Below, one piece after another: positions 12,640 through 25,500 of a stretch of DNA of 64,000 nt (within the stretch, counting starts at the first letter, position 1; every line of letters starts with the position of its first letter). The notes under the pieces are model-generated. The model was not told the DNA's origin and ran no database searches. It saw nothing but the letters and a program-made list of their open reading frames with translations. The stretch is from Symsagittifera roscoffensis (Eukaryota > Xenacoelomorpha > Acoela > Convolutidae): positions 45,965,758 through 46,029,757 of the forward strand of contig NC_087062.1 in NCBI RefSeq assembly GCF_963678635.1. The letters are read 5' to 3'. The position numbers and the translations under genes were made by a program.

Positions 12640-14150
12640 TTAGTTACAAAATTAATTGTAAAAAGATATGAATTGCTAGATTAAAGAATGTTGCGATATC
12701 TGTATTTTTCACCAGATACGGAGAGAGTGGTTTTCAATCATCAAAAAAAATTAACACGGTCGGCAAATACCGGCCTTGACATAATAACATCAACTCACTC
12801 AGACTAAGATTAAGACCTCCATAAATTCAATACACAATACTACGTTACACAATGGGAGGGAAACCCGCCGCACCACAGTCAGAATGGAAGTATTTTGAAA
12901 TTGGAAATTAATAACAGGCCAAGAAACTCCAAAAACTTGTTAAGCGCTGTACATTTACTTCTATAAAGAATTTTATTCTGACCATTGAAAATAAGGAGGA
13001 CCTTTATATATTCGGGTTTTTTTTGTTTTTTTTTTCTTCTTTTTTTGAACTTTTTTAACGCAAAGTTAGGTACCAAAAAATATCATCGGACAGGCTTGAA
13101 TTATGTATCATATTAAAGCCTTTCTGTCGTGATTCCAACCGATTTGAGTGAAGAAAGCGGGCGAGCAAGCTTAAAATTGGCTTTTTCTAAAAAAAGCCTG
13201 TTCAAGCCCCGAAAATTTTTATGTGCGCTAGTTAAATGAATTTTCAAATTTTTGTAGCACCATTTAGGATTCTAAGACTCAAAAAAGATCGGTTAAAAAT
13301 ATTTTGTTTTATTTTTAGAAAGTTTTACAAAAGTTTAAAAACATTTTTTGGTTTTTTAGTCATTTCTGGTTTAAACTGTTGCCCATCTTGCAATTTTTAC
13401 AAAGAGCATCGAAAATGTTTAAGATTTAGGTTATCTTCCAATCTTTTTATCAAACCAAGCACCAAAAAAACACCACTTTTTGAAAAAAAAAATCAAAAAT
13501 ACGGTCGGAACATTCTTTGCTACTTGCTTCTTTGTGACATTGCCTATAAGTGCTTTTAAAGTGCAATTCATTGCCTGTTAATTAAAGGACCAGTTCAAAA
13601 TTCAAAAAAGAAATCCAAAGACTGATTGTCAATTGCAGTGCAGTTTATCCAATTAGTTCTCGTAAGAATACCAATACAATTTTTTCCTTCTGGATTTTTC
13701 AGCTCTATGTATGTATTAATCAGCAAGATGAAAAGACGGATTTGGCCGGAAGTTCTGAAAACATAATAATGAAAAAAGCAGAGAGTGAATATTCCCTGCA
13801 TGCTAAAAATAACTTCGACAGTGCGCAGCCTGCCCAAATATACGGATTTGCCACTAATCCAGAACTGAGATATCATTTTACCAAAATCTTTCAATTCCGG
13901 AAACTCATGAGAAAATTTTGAGAACTCACAGGCAAGGCTACCACAGAGAGTGCGGTTATGAAACGGAAGCTCAAACGGCTAGAATAAGTTTAAAAGAGTA
14001 GCTCCCCTAATCTGATGAAAAATCTAGCTGGAAGTTAATGTCGATACATAAATAGATATTGCGTCAATAATTTCTATCAAAACAGTGAAGTCTGCCGAAA
14101 AAACTATGGAAAAACTTCCGAAAATTTGGGGCTGTTTTAAATAATTTCTT
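12640..14150. other. AT-rich stretch without recognisable genes
   Basis: The first ~250 bases are probably the leader and possibly LTR remnants of the minus-strand Gypsy fossil. Beyond about 12900 I see only AT-rich DNA with homopolymer runs; short open frames here are low-complexity and have no domain signature. Confidence 0.5.
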
Positions 14151-14807
14151 CAAATGCAGCAAAAAAATGTGTGTGCAAACAAATGTTTCAACGGCAATGA
14201 AGCCTAATTGGTAGCGCATCTCCAGCCTTCTTTGAGTTTTCAGATGCCGGAAAAGTCAGCAGCAATTTTCAATTGTTTCGGCTCTGAGACACAGATCCAA
14301 ATGAATTCCATCTAGAGTGTGAGAACAATCAAGATATTATTCGCTCTAGAAAATAATTCGAAAAATGTCCAACTCTTTAGCTTCAATAGCTTGCTTATGA
14401 ACAATTTGAACCATTCGCTAAGTGATTCGGTCTATGAAACAACTTGATCTATTTCAAAGTTCCATCGCCTTGATGGCTCCAATAAAAAAACTTAAATTTT
14501 TTGACGAACGTCTTCAATTATTTCAAAATAAATTTTTTTGTTGAAAAGCTTGCATGCAAAAATTGTCACTTTCTCCGAACCAATTCTCAATTCTCACTTT
14601 AACTTTTCTCAGTTTGATTCGGTCTACAAAACATTATTAGCATTTCGAATTTTTTTGATGAATGGCTTCAATTGAGAAACTTGAAAACCTTACGATATGT
14701 TTCCGAAAAAAAATTTGAAATAGTTCAAATTTTTATAGCTTCGATAGGTTGCTTATGAAAATTTTTAAGCTTTTGTAAACAATTTGCTCTGTGAATTAAC
14801 TTAAACT

Positions 14808-15697
14808 AACTCAAAACTCTATGGTCTCATATGGAAAATTTTGAAGTTTTGCCATAGATTACGTTACATGAAATAACTTGGAAATAACTTCAAAACTTAA
14901 TGTTTTTTTAAAGATTTGATAGCTTAATTGACCACAACTTGCAATTTTGCAGAATGAGTCTTTCAATGAAAACATTTGATTTTTTCCAAAATTTTATCAT
15001 TTCAATGACTTCCATAGAAAATTTCGAATTTTTGCCGTACGATTTGCCTCATGAAGAAATTTGAAATATGTCCAAACGATATTTAAAGAGCTTGATTAAA
15101 TTAACTCAAAACTCTATGGTCTCATATGTAAAATTTTGAAGTTTTGCCATAGATTACGTTACATGAAATAACTTGGAAATAACTTCAAAAACTTAATGTT
15201 TTTTTTAAAGATTTGATAGCTCAATTGACAACAACTTGCACTTTTGCAGAATGATTCTTTCAATGAAAACATTTGATTTTTTTCCAAAATTTCATCAATT
15301 CAATGACTTCCATAGAAAAGTTTCGAATTTTTGCCGTACGATTTGCCTGATGAAAAAATTTGAAGTATGTCCAAACGATATTTAAAGAGCTTGATTTAAA
15401 TAACTCAAAACTCTATGGTCTCATATGTAAAATTTTGAAGTTTTGCCATAGATTACGTTACATGAAATAACTTGGAAATAACTTCAAAAACTTACTGTTC
15501 TTTTTAAAGATTTGATAGCTTAATTGACAACAACTTGCACTTTTGCAGAATGATTCTTTCAATGAAAACATTTGATTTTTTTCCAAAATTTCATCAATTC
15601 AATGACTTCCATAGAAAAGTTTCGAATTTTTGCCGTACGATTTGCCTCATGAAAAAATTTGAATTATGTCCAAACGATATTTAAATAGCTTGATTAG
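14808..15697 (+). repeat. three tandem copies of a ~297-bp unit
   Basis: The phrase AACTCAAAACTCTATGGTC starts at 14808, 15103 and 15402, with closely similar sequence between. Periods are 295 and 299 bases and identity is high (my reading is above 93%). This is a younger higher-order amplification inside the degenerate array, and its third copy runs into the palindrome. Confidence 0.85.
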
Positions 15698-16205
15698 CTC
15701 GCTAAAAAATTAAAAATTTTTCGCAGACGATTTGTTCTGTGAAAACAGTTGAAATAATTGAAATTTTCGTAGATACGATCGCTTGGCTTATGAAAAATCG
15801 AGTTTTTTGCAAACTATTGCGTTCTATGCCTTATATTGAAATATTTAGAAGGTTTTTTTTGAGTGGCGTCAAAAAAATTCAACATCAAATTTGCTTCTCT
15901 AATTCGTTATATATATATATAACGAATTAAAGAAGCAAATTTGATATTGAATTTTTTTGACGACACTCAAAAAAGAACATTCTAAATATTTCAAAATAAG
16001 GCATAGAACGCAATAGTTTGCGAAAAAACTCAAGTTTTCCTAAGCCAAGCGATCGTATCTACGAAAATTTCAATTATTTCAACTGTTTTCACAGAACAAA
16101 TCGTCTGCAAAAAATCTTTAGTTTTTTTAGCGAGCTAATCAAGCTTTTTAAATATCGTTTGGACATACTTCAAATTATTTCATGAGGCAAATCGTACGGC
16201 AAAAA
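15626..16205. repeat. palindrome with two ~290-bp arms
   Basis: 15626-15915 and 15916-16205 are reverse complements of each other with about 90% identity and essentially no spacer. The centre is AATTCGTTATATATATATATAACGAATT. The outer part of each arm is the GCCGTACGATTTGCC phrase of the neighbouring satellite, so the right arm is an inverted copy of satellite DNA. The duplex could extrude as a cruciform. Confidence 0.9.
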
Positions 16206-16413
16206 TATATTAATGTATACATATATACATATACATATATACATATATACATATATACATTAATACATATATACATATATACATATATACATATATACAT
16301 ATATACATAATTACATATATACGTATATACATATATACAGATATACATATATACAAATATACATATATACATATATACATATATACATATATAAATATAC
16401 ATACATATACATA
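16206..16413. repeat. TATAC/ATATAC microsatellite
   Basis: About 200 bases of ACATATATAC-type repeats directly abut the right arm of the palindrome. The 80-residue frame rich in Tyr, Ile and Cys on the minus strand is a translation of this repeat and not a gene. Confidence 0.95.
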
Positions 16414-18160
16414 TCAAAAGTAGGTTTAAATATAATGAATGAATAGCTGGCTGAAGAAAAATGAATTGCTCTCTAAATATTCCAAATATTTCATATTTTT
16501 ATGTCTTCAGTAGTTCACTTAAAAACAATTTCATTTTTTCGCAAACAATTCACAAAACTGCATCCCTTAAAAGCTGGCATTGGAAAATTTTAACATTTCT
16601 CAAAACGATTCGGTATGCGGAACAGTTTGAAAATTTTAAAAGATAATCGCTGAATGGCTTCATTTGAAAAAATAAAGTTTTATCGTCCATTTTGCTTCAT
16701 GAAATAACTTGAAATGTATCTAAATAGGGTTTAAAATGCTTGAATTGCTTGCTTTTATTTTTTGCAGACAATTTGCAAAATGAAAACTTTTGAAATAATT
16801 TTATTTTCTAAAGATTAAATAGCTTGCATAGGAACATTTCCAAACTTTTGCAAGCAAATAGCAAGTTTTATTGTCTAAAAAGCTGTCATGGCAGAGCTTT
16901 AATTTTTCTGAATTTGATTCGGTATACGAAACAAAAGAAAGATTTCGGAAACTCATCGCTGACTGGCTTCAATAGAAGACTTTGAAAATCTGGCCATCCG
17001 ATGTGTTTCATGAAAATATTCGAAACAATTCAAGATTTTTATAGCTTTGAAAGCTTGCTAATGAAAAACTTAAGCCATGTGCAAAATATTTCATTTATGA
17101 GCCAAATTCATGTTTTTAAAGCTCCATTGCCAGAAGAACTTCAAAGTTTCAGGGTTGAAATTGAAATATATCAAAGATTCTCAGATTGCTTGGACAAGCT
17201 TAAAATTTCCTCGAACTAAAGCGGTCTAGCAAACCTAAAAATGAACATTTTAAGGACTCAATAGATTGCTTCAAAAATACGTAATTTTTTGCAAAATGAT
17301 TCGCCCTGTAAAACAAACTTTAAAAGTTGCAGAGCTTCTAATCCTAAAAAAGTTGCAATTAAAACTTGAAGTTTTTTTTGAAAAAAAAAACTTCAATATG
17401 GGTGGACCGATTTACTCTATTAAAAATATTGAAATTTTCAATAATTTTAAGTAATAAATTTTTTTTTCACAATTTTTTGAATAGTTTTTCGCAAACTGAT
17501 TTGGTTTATAAATTATTTTCAAGTGTTTTTAAGTCAATAGCTTGCTGAGAAAAAATTTCCATTTTTTTCGAACTGATTCGATCTGAGGTAACGAAAACCA
17601 TCAAAGCTTCCTCGCTCAAAAACTAGCTTTCATAAAAACGATTTGATCGAAGAAACAATTTGATCGTTTCAAAACTTCATCGCTCCTTTGGTTCATCGCC
17701 ATCCGATTTGTATCAAGAAATGAAATGAATTGACTCAAACTTTCCTAGCTGGAATAACATGCTGAGAAAAACATAAGCTTTTTGCCATTCGATTTGCTTC
17801 CTGAAATAACTTAAAGAACTTCATAGGGTCATAGCTTGATAGCTTGTCTACATTAATTTTCCGCAAACCAATTCCTTCTCTGAACCTGAAAAGTTTTCAA
17901 ACCGTACTAAAACATGCCTGAAACTGAACTTGTCCGAAGTTTTATCAGTTGAATAGTTTGATCTAAACAACAAATAATGTTTGCGAGCCGGTTGATTATT
18001 GGAGAAGGGCCTGCTAGTAAAAGCAAGAACGTGAAATTCGAATTGTTCAAAATTAGGCCGCTGGCACATCTCACAATTAAATTTGGAGAAATTATGAGTA
18101 GCCTCGTCTTAAAAGGAAGTGAGGCAATTCTTAATAGCGTTCAAGCTAACTTAAGGAAGA

Positions 18161-18690
18161 TAATGTTATTTTCCATGTCATTCAATCAAAGCAATGTGTA
18201 GGCTTGAAGCTTAAAGTAATCAGGTCCTGTTTATCGTAGTCATTCCAGTGTTTGATAGGTTTTCTTGCTGGCCTTTTTCCTGCAAATAGATTGCGGTCTG
18301 TTGATTTAAGCGCATGGTATTTCTCTTTCCGGTGAAGCCGTGGTGGCACTATTAGTTTTTCCAGCTCAACAAGACCTGTCATTTTCACTACCCTTTCGTT
18401 GTCAAACATGTCTCTTCGATGTGAAACCTGCAATCATACGCAAAGTTTGACAACGAAAGGGTAATGAAATTGACAGATCTTGTTGAGCTGGAAAACCAAA
18501 AGGGCCACCAAGGCTTCACGGGAAAGAGAAATACCATGCGCTAAAATCAACAGACCGCAATCAGTTTCCAGGAAAAATGCCAGCAAGAAAACGTATAAAA
18601 CACTGGAATGACAATGATAAACAGGACCTGATTACTTTAAGCTTCAAGCCTACACATTGCTTTGATTGAATGACATGGAGAATAACATTA
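18161..18690. repeat. fold-back inverted repeat, ~247-bp arms
   Basis: 18161-18407 and 18445-18690 are reverse complements with about 90% identity and a 37-base spacer. An 83-codon minus-strand frame (18182-18433) runs through the left arm and spacer, while its counterpart in the right arm is closed, so the frame is probably fortuitous. I see no transposase and no obvious target-site duplication. This could be a fold-back/MITE-like element or an inverted duplication at the edge of the adjacent PLE. Confidence 0.85.
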
Positions 18691-18824
18691 TTTTTTGTTA
18701 TTTGTTATGTACTTACAGTTGTTTAAATTTGATTTGTCAAAATTTTAAAGAAAATTTTGGGACAGGTTGGCAACTTTTTCGCGACCTTTGGTCGTAGTAT
18801 AGACATTGTTAAAAAGTTTTAGCA

Positions 18825-18856
18825 CTGAGGATGTACAAATTGTGCAAAAACGTTTT
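18825..18856 (+). ncRNA. hammerhead-ribozyme-like motif, PLE-B left end
   Basis: CTGAGGA is followed by a short stem (TGTAC/GTGCA) and AAAACG, the layout of the hammerhead core (CUGANGA, stem II, GAAA). The G of the GAAA box is not preserved, so activity is unlikely. Penelope-like elements are known to carry hammerhead motifs in their terminal repeats. Confidence 0.45.
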
Positions 18857-21213
18857 AATTGTTCTTTGAAATTGTTATAAATTTTTTGTATTTCTAACCC
18901 TTTTTAGCTGTAAGTTTTAAATAGACTGTTTATTCCTTCAAGGCAAATAGTTTTTAAATCGATACTTTCTACCACTGTACAGATTTTTTGTGAATGTTTT
19001 TAGAGCAGTTTCAACACAATTTACTATATATTATCGCCTCTCGGTCAAAAAATTACTATTTGAGTTAAAATAAAGTTGGTTTTAGCTGCCATTTTTCTTT
19101 TGGCAGGCTGGAAAAAGTTGAGCGAGAAGGTCGGAGAGAGACACAACTGAGGATCTACGCAGTTCACGGCCTCTCTGAATTCCAATATCTCCAACAGGGG
19201 GAAGAATTTGCGACTTTTGCTGAACAACAAGTCTTGTCATTAAAAAAACCATCCTCTGGCTCGATATGCTGAACAGCAACCTATCATCCCACCGTACCAA
19301 CAACTGTACGCCCTGACCACTTGATGAACTACTGGCGTATCTACAGTCTAAGCCACAAAAAACAAATGCCATTGTCTACTGTAGGAGAACGAGTACTCCT
19401 GATGTCTTTGAGCATCTACGCAAGACAGAGATAATCGTCAAAAGACAACCAAAAACCTTGTCTCCAGAGTCAAGAGACAGAATTTTGCTGTCTTCAGAGA
19501 ATACCTCCAACTGCACCAGTGCAGTGAATTGGAACTGAAAACACTACGGGTGGTGCTGTCCCATTGAGATCACCTGCACGACATTTTTTTCGAAAATGCT
19601 GGCACATACCAACAAGCAATTGAAGGGCGGAAGCGTTGGCTGTGGATCTTCGGGAGGAGGCAAATTACCAGTAAGTGCTAAGATACTGTTGGGGTTGCGT
19701 GTTCTTTGCTGAGTGCCACATGAGTTTAAGTGCTCGTGGCCTGCAAAAAAAAGAGATGACTGCAACATTCCTTAGATTGGTTCTAAAAAAAACTTACCGA
19801 GAAACTTGTGTTAGGTTATGTAAAACTTTTAAATAAAGTTAAAAACAGTTTCCTGAGAATTAAACTTTTGCAAAAATGTTTTTTAAACAACATTATACCA
19901 GACTTTCTACGGTTGCGCGTGTTTTTTTGGATCAACTGCTGCAGAGATTTCAATTAAGACTCTTGAAATCTGAGTTAAACCTGGCGAATGCTCATAGTAT
20001 GAAGGCATCAAGTATTCTAATCAATGCAAGGGAGGTAATATGAAGAGGTATGGAAAACAAGAAAATTAATGTTGGCCTTCCATATCTAAACCTGCAAGCA
20101 AGTTGTAATGTCAGCAATTTGAAAAGCCGACCCAAGTACAAGCTTGAAAAACTTTCAGAAAGATAGGAAAGACCATTGTAAAACATGGTTGAAACGTCTA
20201 TCAGAATACTAGACGAAATTAATTAACCGCAGTGTGTGCGGAAGGTCAAAAGTTTTAGACTTAAACATCGGGTACAAGACAAGTAAAATGAAATTCATTA
20301 TCCTCCTGATTTTGATATTTTTTTTACTGAGCCGAAGAGCTGAAGTTAAATGAAATATCAGAAGAAAAATTATGTGAGGTTGGAATAGCAGCAAAGATAT
20401 GCTAAGAATGTGAAACAAGAAACCAGAAATAACTTGAGGGACAACGGTCTTCTGACAATTCCGTTTGATAAGGGATTGGCTTTTTGGGTAATGATAAAGG
20501 AGACAAATGAGAGGAAACTACATGATTGATTGCAGGAAGAGCAATTTAGTCAGATGAACAATGTGATTGACAAGTTGATTCAAAAAGTAAAAAGACTTAG
20601 GCAAAGAAAAACCCGCCATGAAAAAGAAAGAGCAGAAAAATTAGGCGCTGTATACTAGGTTAAGATCAACGGGGGCGCAGCCGTCTAGACTGTATGGATT
20701 AGCGAAATGCACAAACAAGCCACAACACTTCGTCTCGTCCTTTCGATCTTTAAAATATTAGAAAAATACTTTCAAATAATCGAGGGGGCTAACATTGAAA
20801 CGAACACTGAAATGGCCAGAGAGATCTTGCAGAAAACTCAATTGGACACTGATGAGATTATAATTTCCCTTGTTGTAAAGAGTTAGTACACTATTGTACC
20901 CCTCAAGGAAGCTGTTGAAATAACTACTAAGAGGTTCTATGAGCAAAACCGATTGTTCGGAAGTATATTGCAAAACTATGACAAAGCTACTAAATTTGGC
21001 TGTGAGTAAGGTACATGTTAAATGCAATGCTTTGTACTATGGGCAAAATGACGGTTTAGCAATGATTCCTCCTTAGCAGAAATACTGGTTAACTGGTGGC
21101 TCAAAGATTACGAACCTGCAATTAATAAATTACCAAAATTGACGCTGCTAAAAAAAAATAACAATGGAGTCTTCACTGGAGGTCAGAAAAAGGTGACATA
21201 ATGAAATAGGGCG

Positions 21214-21316
21214 TAGAATGCGAAGCCTGTTTGATCAGTTCCACTTAGGTTGTGTTAACGTATCGGAGTTCAAATAAGCAAACATCGCTGAAACAGTCTG
21301 GTGTTGCAGGACTTGT
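21214..21316 (+). pseudogene. PHD-finger remnant inside the PLE-B reverse transcriptase
   Basis: GVECEAC, a G-C-V-N-V-S-E segment and ETVWCCRTC line up with GVECESC, K-C-G-K-I-S-D and EIVWYCESC of the PHD finger in the PLE at 62.1-62.3 kb. The remnant lies at the same place, between RT motif B and the YVDD-type motif C. It is decayed but still alignable, so the insertion predates the split of the two PLE families. Confidence 0.7.
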
Positions 21317-22599
21317 AAGAAAACAGAAGAAACAGATTGGAAGTAGAATGGTGTTGAAGTGTTTCTGAGATATGTGAATAACATAGTTAGAACTGTGAGG
21401 GGCAATCCTGGCGTTGTCCTCGAGGCGGCAACTAAGTTGCATCCAGAGTTGCAGTTTACCATAGAAGAACTTGATAGCAACGGTAATTTGGCCTTTTTTG
21501 ATTTAATTGTAAAATTGGATTCACGAAAACTGGTCACATGTGGGTGGCTCCAAAAACCCACAGATGCTGGCACCATTCTTAACTTTGGAGGCTGCGCACC
21601 TTCGCTGTAGAAAAGAAAGGTTTTTGAGGGACGGTTCATCGGATTTTCAGTAAGGCCTCTACATGGCAATATTTTGACAGGGCATTAGAGAAAAATCGGA
21701 AACAATGGATATAAAATCAATGTTGGGAAAATGGTACGAAACGGTAGTGTTTGAATGTCTTAACAAGATCATTGAAGAAAAGACAAGTTTAGAGGTTACG
21801 GAACCAAAACAAAAAAAAAGAAAAATAGTTAAAAGATCCATCTTTTTTTGAACTTGCAGTATTGAGGTAATCCATCCTACCTGTTAGCTGCAAAGGTGCG
21901 GCAAGTATCCCGGCTGAAATAGTTTTTAAAAATATATTTTTTTTCAAGGAAGTCAAAAACATCGTTGCCATCCCTCATAAGTTCCTTTGCACAAAAACTG
22001 AGTTCCAAAGTGGTGTATAAGCGTACATGTAGTGGATGTAACTCCACCTATGTCGGCCCGACAGTGCGACATTTAAGCACGAGGATTGATGAACACCGCA
22101 AAAAATACTCCCCAGTAGGACAGCAATTGCTAGAATGAAGTAAGGTGGTAAGGGGTACTGAGAGGTTATAGACCAAGCAGGCAAGTCTCTTAAACTTCTC
22201 ACGCTAGATGTTTGTCACTTTTTCCAGATCTTTGATCGTACCGTAAACACTGTACAAAATTCTAATCCGATGATGCACAAAATGTGCAAAAACGTTTTAA
22301 TTAATTATTTAAAATTCTTATGAATCTGAATACTGTTTTTGAGAAAAAAATGTACAAAAATCTTTGTTTTTTGAAACAAACTTGTAGGAACAATATTTTA
22401 GAAACAGCGGCCATTGGAAAACAGTGGTCATTTGGAAACAGAGGAAAACAGAGGCCATTGCTGGAAAACAGTCGGGTTTTTTCAATTTTTTCTTATTTTA
22501 ACCCTTATATAAAAAATTCTAGCACAAACAAAAAGCCAGTTTGATGATGAATTCTTCTTGAATCAGAATAACTAACGAAAATTAGTAACAGCCGAGCAA

Positions 22600-25500
22600 T
22601 TCCTTGAGAAATTTTGCAGAATTGAAGATTATTTGAATTCTAAAAAATGATAAAAAAAAATAAATGATTTGTAAAAAGATTCTGAGCCCGTTTAAACAAT
22701 TGAGCCCGTATGAAGAAGAGACTTGAAAATATCCGCCAAAATAAAAAAAAAGTTCGGTTGTCCATATCAAATTCGCCTAGAATAAGTGATTCATCAATTT
22801 GAATCATTCTTCAGTTGAAAATAAAATTTACCTGAGCTAGGAAAAAAATTGGCCCTCTCAAATTCAATCTACAGTTAAAAGTAAAATGACCAGCCAAAAA
22901 TTAACTTTTGACGAGTTGGATAAACGGAGCATACAAGCTCTTTACTGAGTTAATTATGAGCTTTATGACTGAAACATAGGGTTGCAGGATAATCATTGAA
23001 GTAATCACAAGAACAGGATGTCTATCAAATGTGAGCGGGGCAACTACAACTGAAGCAACTAACCAGACTTACAACGCCAAGATACGTGAGTTTGAATCTT
23101 TCAAAACCCTCGATTATTCCAAAAATCTGATTTTGGGATTCGGTATCACGGCTCGAATAAAAACGGAAACTGTGCCGAATGACACCATAATTGATTCTTA
23201 TAGAGGAACTAGTACTGATGAGAAAATCAATGTTTGAATAAGTTTTCATTAACAAAATTTTAAGTGTGTTATGATCCAAGATGGCACTAGTTTCATCCTG
23301 ATGTCAAATTATGATAATGGGAATGAGTTTTCAATCAAACATCAGAAACTGATTGATAAATTTATCAATAAATTCACTCCTGAAATGATTGTGTTGTGCA
23401 AGGTACCTCCAACTTCAAACAACGAGGAGGCAAAATCTAAGGTTGCTTTATATAATCACTTTTAAACAACAATTACAGTAGTGAACCAGGTTTTCAAGAG
23501 CTGAAACTCGAGGCTATGATTATAAATATCAATAGTTGGAGCTTTCTATAATGCGATAGCATTCATCTTAATGATTATCAAGGTAAACACTTTTTGCGCA
23601 ATTACCTTCGTTTAATTGTAAATCAATACTCAAACAATCTGCCACGATCAAAAACTGTAGAAAGTTACAACAGTCACACTCAAAACAGCTTCACTAACCG
23701 CAACAACCCCAACTCTCGGACCCGTACTTATCATAAAAACTTTAACGGTCAAAATAAATCACAATATAGCCATGTGCAGGGCCCTTATCTAAACTCGTTA
23801 AGACAATATCATTAAAGAAGACTGGCAATTAAATTTTAATAAAATGAATCTGTTGGTAATCTTAATTAAAATCTCTGTAATAACTTCATGTGAAACAGAA
23901 CAACTAGTAATCTGTCAAATGTCGAATAAAACATCAATTAGTATTTTTTCCATGGATTGCCACTGTTCTTTCTCTCAATTTTTTATCAGTCTCTCAAGCG
24001 CTCTGTTATTTATAAAATAGTGCATCTCAAGTGCGCTATATGCAACTAATACATAGCTACGTTTTTAGTTAAATACTTATTTTTTAATTTGAATCCAAGC
24101 ACCTTTTTGCAATCAGATCAATACATAATTATTCAATCAGGTGATTTTTACCCAAATCCGGGTCCACCGTAAAACTATACCACCATCACAAAGAACACAA
24201 CTTTCGGATTTTCATAAAATTGGTTCAATGAGTCAAGCCACCAAATTCTATGGACTCTTGATGGTGGTAAAAAGCTGCTTTTCGATGCAATAGATCTCTG
24301 GAAGCCAGCAAAAATTCAAAGTGTGCTGGGTTTATGCTCCTAATATCCAAAACACTCAACCCAAAACCACGACAAGACTCAAACACTCTTCAAAAAAATG
24401 CGATAGCAAACGAATTGAAATCAAAACAATTATACTGAAAAACGATAGAAAAACGCTTTTGATTATATCATATAATCCGTGCAAAGGAAATAAATTTGTA
24501 TTGCATGATGAACTAGCTAAATCAATTAACTATGCGCAATCCTTATTTTTCAATTTTGTCTCAATATGCGAATACAATTTGAGTTATCTTAATGCAGACG
24601 AGGAAGAGTCTCTTGATACCATCCTTTTTCCTTACAATCTTTACGTTACTAACACAACAGTACCCCTTCATTCGAAAGCACCTACAGCAGAAATAAAGCT
24701 TTCCTGTAAAACTATACCCATAAAAGGCAAAATCAACGATGAACACATTACATAGTAGAAGAACACAAATCAAACCCTCCTAGAATCAACTGAACATTTT
24801 TACAGGCAAAATGATTTTGAGTCTAGATAAAATATTTTCATCAACAAAATTGTCCTTAGTACTAAAAACTGTGCCCCACGAAAATTTATCTTTATCGTAA
24901 CGACAACCAAGAGTAAATTTCCAGGATAAAAATTCATTTTAAACCGTTCAGCTCAAAAAAATTGAGCGTGGAAAACGTAGTATTATCAATGTTACTATAA
25001 ATTCATAAAAATGGGCAAATCATATTTCTCTTTTAAGAAATTCCTTCGGTGAAATAGCTACAAACATTTTCAAAATGGCAAAACTGCTTAATTGCAATAT
25101 TTCTACTTTATTTTTATGATAAGGTTACGATTACCCAACCCTCTTACCCATCCCTCAAAGATTACTTAAAAAGTATAATTAAAAATGAGTTTTCATTTAG
25201 ATATTTATCAGTACTGAGCGCAAAATAGAACTTCTAAAAATCAATTCTAAAAAGCCACAGGGGCCTTCTGACATTCAAACATGATCACTAAAAAATGGTT
25301 GCATTGAAAAATACTCACATCTTACTTTCTTTTTCAATGACTATCTAAAACATTGTGTCTTACCCGGTAAGCTCAAAAAAGCCATTGCCATACCAATATA
25401 ATAGAAGGACATAAATATACAGGCCGATCGCAATAACTGATGCATTATCAAAAGCATTCGAAAAATTCTATGCAAACAATTGAACGAACGAATCTCTTTT

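Larger units (their letters stand above)
14150..17860. repeat. degenerate AT-rich satellite-like array
   Basis: The same phrases return with drift every roughly 80-200 bases. They include TAGCTTGCTTATGAAAA, GATTTGCTCTGTGAAA, GATTCGGTCTATGAAAC, GAAATAACTTGAAATA and TTTTTGCCGTACGATTTGCC. Spacing and order are irregular, so this looks like an old tandem satellite that has been rearranged. It has no coding content. Confidence 0.7.
18700..22340 (+). mobile_element. decayed Penelope-like element, family B (copy A)
   Basis: Fragments follow the same order as the better PLE at 60.6-63.6 kb. A NDIIPDFLRL-like N-terminal segment lies near 19890 and a palm/finger part with LFDKGLAFWV-like coding lies near 20460. 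Near 21040 is a GLAM-like motif B, followed by a PHD-like Cys/His remnant (21214-21316). Motif C, RYVNNIVRTVRG, is near 21362, and WLQKPTDAGTILNF is near 21550. A GIY-YIG endonuclease remnant with CSGCNSTYVGPTVRHLSTRIDEH lies near 22035. Hammerhead-like motifs occur at both ends (18825 and 22267), as expected if the element had PLE-type terminal repeats. Numerous stops and frame changes make it a pseudogene. Confidence 0.8.

Noticed and set aside
13236-13559. 107-codon Phe/Lys-rich frame as a small host gene
   Set aside because: Composition follows AT-rich DNA, with no start context, domain or repeat support.
14200-14280. tRNA-like D-arm phrase (CCTAATTGGTAGCGCATC) suggesting a tRNA gene or SINE
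   Set aside because: No T-arm or B box (GGTTCGAATCC-like) follows and the acceptor does not pair.
16175-16417. 80-codon Tyr/Ile/Cys-rich minus-strand frame that looks like a membrane peptide
   Set aside because: It translates the TATAC microsatellite and has no other content.
18182-18433. 83-codon minus-strand frame in the fold-back repeat as a captured gene
   Set aside because: The opposite arm does not keep the frame and no family is recognised; the frame is probably a by-product of the inverted repeat.
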